NCBI GenBank assembly: GCA_002440945.1 | Contig: DJWG01000061.1 | Span: forward strand, 2,131 to 9,168 | DNA: 7,038 nucleotides | Source of the DNA: Rhodobacteraceae bacterium UBA6236 | GTDB taxonomy: Bacteria > Pseudomonadota > Alphaproteobacteria > Rhodobacterales > Rhodobacteraceae | Reading direction: 5' to 3' | Part shown: positions 4,792-7,038 of the stretch, piece by piece | Position numbering within the stretch: position 1 is the stretch's first letter | Layout of the letters: every line of letters begins with the position of its first letter | Position numbers and translations under genes: made by a program | Notes under the pieces: model-generated | What the model was told of the DNA's origin: nothing | Seen by the model: only the letters and a program-made list of their open reading frames with translations | The model's database searches: none

Positions 4792-6183
4792 TCAGCACTC
4801 CGGCAGGTTGACGGCCAGACCCCCGGTCGAGGTTTCCTTGTATTTCAGGTTCATGTCGAGCCCGGTCTGCCGCATCGTCTCGATGCAGTTGTCAAGCGGC
4901 ATGAAATGCGTGCCATCGCCGCGCAGCGCCAATGATGCCGCCGAAACGGCCTTGATCGCGCCAAGGCCATTCCGTTCGATGCAGGGCACCTGCACCAGCC
5001 CCTTCGCGGGATCGCAGGTCATGCCAAGGTGATGTTCCAGCGCGATTTCGGCGGCATTCTCGATCTGCTCGTTGGTGCCCCCCAGCGCCGCGCAGAGCCC
5101 CGCCGCCGCCATGGCCGAGGCAGATCCGACCTCGCCCTGGCAGCCGACTTCGGCGCCCGAGATCGAGGCATTGTGCTTGATCAGCCCGCCGATGGCGGCT
5201 GCGACCAGCAGGAAGTCGCGGATGTCCGCATGCGTGGCGCCCTGGCAATGGTCGCGGTAGTAGCGCACCACCGCCGGAACCACGCCTGCCGCGCCATTGG
5301 TGGGGGATGTGACCACCCTGCCCCCGGCGGCGTTTTCTTCGTTCACGGCCATGGCGTAGACCGAAATCCAGTCGGTGACCACATGGGGCTGGGTGCGGTT
5401 CGATCCGGTTTCGGCCAGCAGTTGCTGGTGGATGCCGCGCGCCCGGCGGCGAACCGACAGACCGCCCGGCAGGATGCCGTCCTGCGTCAGCCCGCGCCCG
5501 ATGCAGCTATCCATCGCCGCCCAGATCGCATCCAGCCTGGCGTCCAGCGCCTCGCCATGCGCCACGGTTTCATTGGCGCGCTTCATTGCCGCGATCGAAA
5601 GGCCCGAGGCCGCGCCCATCGCAAGCATCTCGGCCGCTGAAGCGAAGGGCCAGGGATGGCCTTGGGCTGCGGGTGAGGTATCGGCATCGCCGCCGGCGCG
5701 GTCGGCCTGAAGCTCTTCGGCGGTGCGCACGAAGCCGCCGCCGATGGAATAGTAGGTGCGCGCCAGAATGCGCCTGCTGTCCGGGGCGGTGGCGGTCAGG
5801 ATCAGGCCATTCGCGTGGCCCGGAAGTGCAGGGCCATAGTCGAAGACCAGATCGGTATCGGGCTGGAAGGACAGGACCGGAAGGCCCTTGAGCATGATGG
5901 CGCCGGTGGCGCGCAGCCTTGCCTCTTCGGCTTCGGCCTGGTCGGGGTCGATGGTGTCGGGCAGGAAGCCCAGAAGGCCAAGGATCACCGCGCGGTCGGT
6001 CGCGTGGCCCTTGCCGGTGAAGGCGAGGCTGCCATGCAGGCTTGCCCGCAGGCGAATGCCTTCGGGCGGCGTCGCGGCGCGAAGGTCATCCAGGAACCGG
6101 GCGGCGGCGACCATCGGCCCCATCGTATGCGACGAGGACGGGCCGATGCCGATCTTGAAGATGTCGAAGGTCGAAAGAAACAT
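4792..6183 (-). CDS. sdaA: L-serine ammonia-lyase (L-serine dehydratase), single-chain iron-sulfur type
   Basis: A 463-residue cytoplasmic enzyme that deaminates L-serine to pyruvate and ammonia using an oxygen-sensitive [4Fe-4S] cluster rather than PLP. The beta domain occupies about 1-155 and opens with [19 protein letters not shown] (6-24), the family signature. Within it are [18 protein letters not shown] (48-65) and YYSIGGGFV (144-152). The alpha domain spans about 185-455 with [13 protein letters not shown] (293-305). Cluster cysteines are Cys348 (AEVGCQGE), Cys390 (GMTCDP) and Cys401 (VPCIERN). The last residue is Cys463, which fits the C-terminal 'tail-in-mouth' ligand known from the Legionella enzyme. 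The ATG at 6183 has GGAG 7 bases upstream and opens directly into the conserved N-terminus. It lies downstream of gcvP, linking serine breakdown to glycine cleavage. A terminator-like hairpin lies between them. I see no independent promoter in the 38 bases between that hairpin and the start codon. Confidence 0.96.
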   Translation of the reverse strand: MFLSTFDIFKIGIGPSSSHTMGPMVAAARFLDDLRAATPPEGIRLRASLHGSLAFTGKGHATDRAVILGLLGFLPDTIDPDQAEAEEARLRATGAIMLKGLPVLSFQPDTDLVFDYGPALPGHANGLILTATAPDSRRILARTYYSIGGGFVRTAEELQADRAGGDADTSPAAQGHPWPFASAAEMLAMGAASGLSIAAMKRANETVAHGEALDARLDAIWAAMDSCIGRGLTQDGILPGGLSVRRRARGIHQQLLAETGSNRTQPHVVTDWISVYAMAVNEENAAGGRVVTSPTNGAAGVVPAVVRYYRDHCQGATHADIRDFLLVAAAIGGLIKHNASISGAEVGCQGEVGSASAMAAAGLCAALGGTNEQIENAAEIALEHHLGMTCDPAKGLVQVPCIERNGLGAIKAVSAASLALRGDGTHFMPLDNCIETMRQTGLDMNLKYKETSTGGLAVNLPEC

Positions 6184-6215
6184 GGCGCGGCTCCGGCAAG
6201 ATGGGCATTCAGGGA

Positions 6216-6246
6216 CAAAACGGGGCGGCCCTTGCCGGGCCGCCCC
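6216..6246 (-). terminator. Rho-independent terminator after gcvP
   Basis: GGGGCGGCCC (6222-6231) and GGGCCGCCCC (6237-6246) form a perfect 10-bp GC stem with a 5-base loop. Read on the minus strand, the stem is followed by GTTTTGT (6221-6215), a short T-run. It starts about 21 bases after the gcvP stop, as expected for an intrinsic terminator. It also lies 38 bases ahead of the sdaA start, so it must be passed if sdaA is transcribed from the gcv promoter. Confidence 0.8.
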
Positions 6247-6267
6247 TTTCGGATCATCGGGGCCGGA

Positions 6268-7038
6268 TCATTCGGCCGCCTCGACGTAGCTTTCCAGCGG
6301 CGGACAGGAACAGATCAGGTGCCGGTCGCCATAGACGTTGTCGACGCGGTTGACCGGCGACCAGTATTTGTCCACCCGGAAGGCCCCCGGCGGGTAGCAG
6401 GCGGCTTCGCGGCTGTAGGGGCGGTCCCATTCGCCGACCAGATCCTCGACCGTATGAGGCGCGCGCTTCAGCGGGTTGTTTTCCGCATCAAGCTTGCCTT
6501 CGACGATCGCTTCCGCCTCGGCCGCGATGCCCAGCATCGCGGTGATGAAGCGGTCGAGTTCCGCCTTGGGTTCGCTTTCGGTGGGTTCCACCATCAGCGT
6601 GCCCGCGACAGGCCAGCTCATCGTCGGGGCGTGGAAGCCGCAATCGACCAGACGCTTGGCGACGTCGTCCACCGTCACCCCGGCGCGATCCTTCATCACC
6701 CGGGTGTCGAGGATGCATTCATGCGCAACCCGGCCATTAGCGGAATAAAGGATCGGATAGGCCGATTTCAGGCGGCTGGCGATGTAGTTGGCGTTGAGGA
6801 TCGCCACCTTGGTCGCCTGCGTCAGCCCCTGCCCGCCCATCAGCAGGCAATAGGCCCAGCTGATCAGCAGAACCGAGGCCGAGCCGTTGGCCGCCGACGA
6901 AACCGCGCCACCGTTCACGTCCAGCGGATCGCCCGGAAGGTGCGGCGCAAGGTGCGCCTTGACGCCGATCGGACCCATGCCGGGGCCGCCGCCGCCATGC
7001 GGGATCGCGAAGGTCTTGTGCAGGTTCAGGTGGCTCAC
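6268..7038 (-). CDS. gcvP: Glycine dehydrogenase (decarboxylating), P protein of the glycine cleavage system, C-terminal part
   Basis: The last 256 residues of GcvP are present; the 5' part lies beyond the right edge. The first codon in the window is an internal GTG valine, not a start: it falls in the '[10 protein letters not shown]' motif, whose lysine (residue 8 here) forms the Schiff base with PLP. Directly after it comes [15 protein letters not shown] (12-26), the glycine-rich loop typical of P protein. Later blocks include [17 protein letters not shown] (82-98), the [19 protein letters not shown] stretch (138-156) and the C-terminal [11 protein letters not shown] and [18 protein letters not shown] segments. 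The enzyme decarboxylates glycine and passes the aminomethyl group to lipoyl-GcvH. Roughly 250 residues after the PLP lysine matches full-length single-chain (~950 aa) proteins. gcvT and gcvH would be expected upstream, outside the window. sdaA follows after a terminator. Confidence 0.96.
   Translation of the reverse strand: MSHLNLHKTFAIPHGGGGPGMGPIGVKAHLAPHLPGDPLDVNGGAVSSAANGSASVLLISWAYCLLMGGQGLTQATKVAILNANYIASRLKSAYPILYSANGRVAHECILDTRVMKDRAGVTVDDVAKRLVDCGFHAPTMSWPVAGTLMVEPTESEPKAELDRFITAMLGIAAEAEAIVEGKLDAENNPLKRAPHTVEDLVGEWDRPYSREAACYPPGAFRVDKYWSPVNRVDNVYGDRHLICSCPPLESYVEAAE

Noticed and set aside
6250..6276. Short direct repeat (CGGATCAT) around the gcvP stop codon, 15 bases apart
   Set aside because: Only eight bases, two copies and no associated mobile element; most likely chance or a tiny duplication.
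6268..7038. Possible complete short gene starting with GTG at the right edge
   Set aside because: The GTG is the conserved valine inside the PLP-lysine motif of GcvP, so this is the 3' part of a longer gene cut by the window edge and not a new start.

Overview
This window reads as an ordinary chromosomal stretch from a high-GC alphaproteobacterium. The codons are GC-rich in third position, and the Tex, GcvP and SdaA proteins look typical of Rhodobacterales (Paracoccus/Rhodobacter-like). That placement is inferred from protein character and has not been computed. I see no insertion sequence, phage gene, CRISPR array, tRNA or rRNA.

Left part (1-1245): the 3' end of tex, with its S1 RNA-binding domain and a Gly/Lys-rich tail, runs off the left edge. 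A 175-bp gap follows with a good-looking promoter (TTGACC, 17 bp, GATATT). Next comes a TRIC-type (UPF0126/YadS-like) membrane protein with an obvious internal duplication. A perfect 15-bp-arm hairpin separates it from the next gene, which converges on it.

Centre (1246-4769): this is the most interesting unit. A 14-TM-type multidrug efflux-like MFS transporter, resembling staphylococcal NorB, is followed 62 bp downstream by an M20D amidohydrolase (hippurate / N-acyl-amino-acid hydrolase type), both on the minus strand. A MarR-family regulator is transcribed divergently. The 357-bp region between them is AT-rich in the middle and holds several dyads. One is a perfect 8-3-8 palindrome lying in the spacer of a plausible MFS promoter. 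A 14-bp palindrome and a 5-1-5 dyad sit over a plausible marR promoter. My reading is a self-contained cassette in which MarR senses a ligand, possibly an acylated or aromatic amino-acid conjugate, and releases expression of a transporter and a hydrolase acting on related compounds.

Right part (4792-7038): sdaA, a single-chain iron-sulfur L-serine dehydratase, lies downstream of the 3' half of gcvP (glycine decarboxylase), both on the minus strand. A strong hairpin with a T-run sits between them. The pairing makes metabolic sense: the glycine cleavage system feeds C1 units to glycine-to-serine conversion, and SdaA deaminates serine to pyruvate. SdaA ends in a cysteine at the exact spacing expected for the 'tail-in-mouth' cluster ligand.

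I found no wholly new system. The main candidates for follow-up are the MarR/MFS/M20D cassette with its operators, and the terminator-separated gcvP-sdaA junction.
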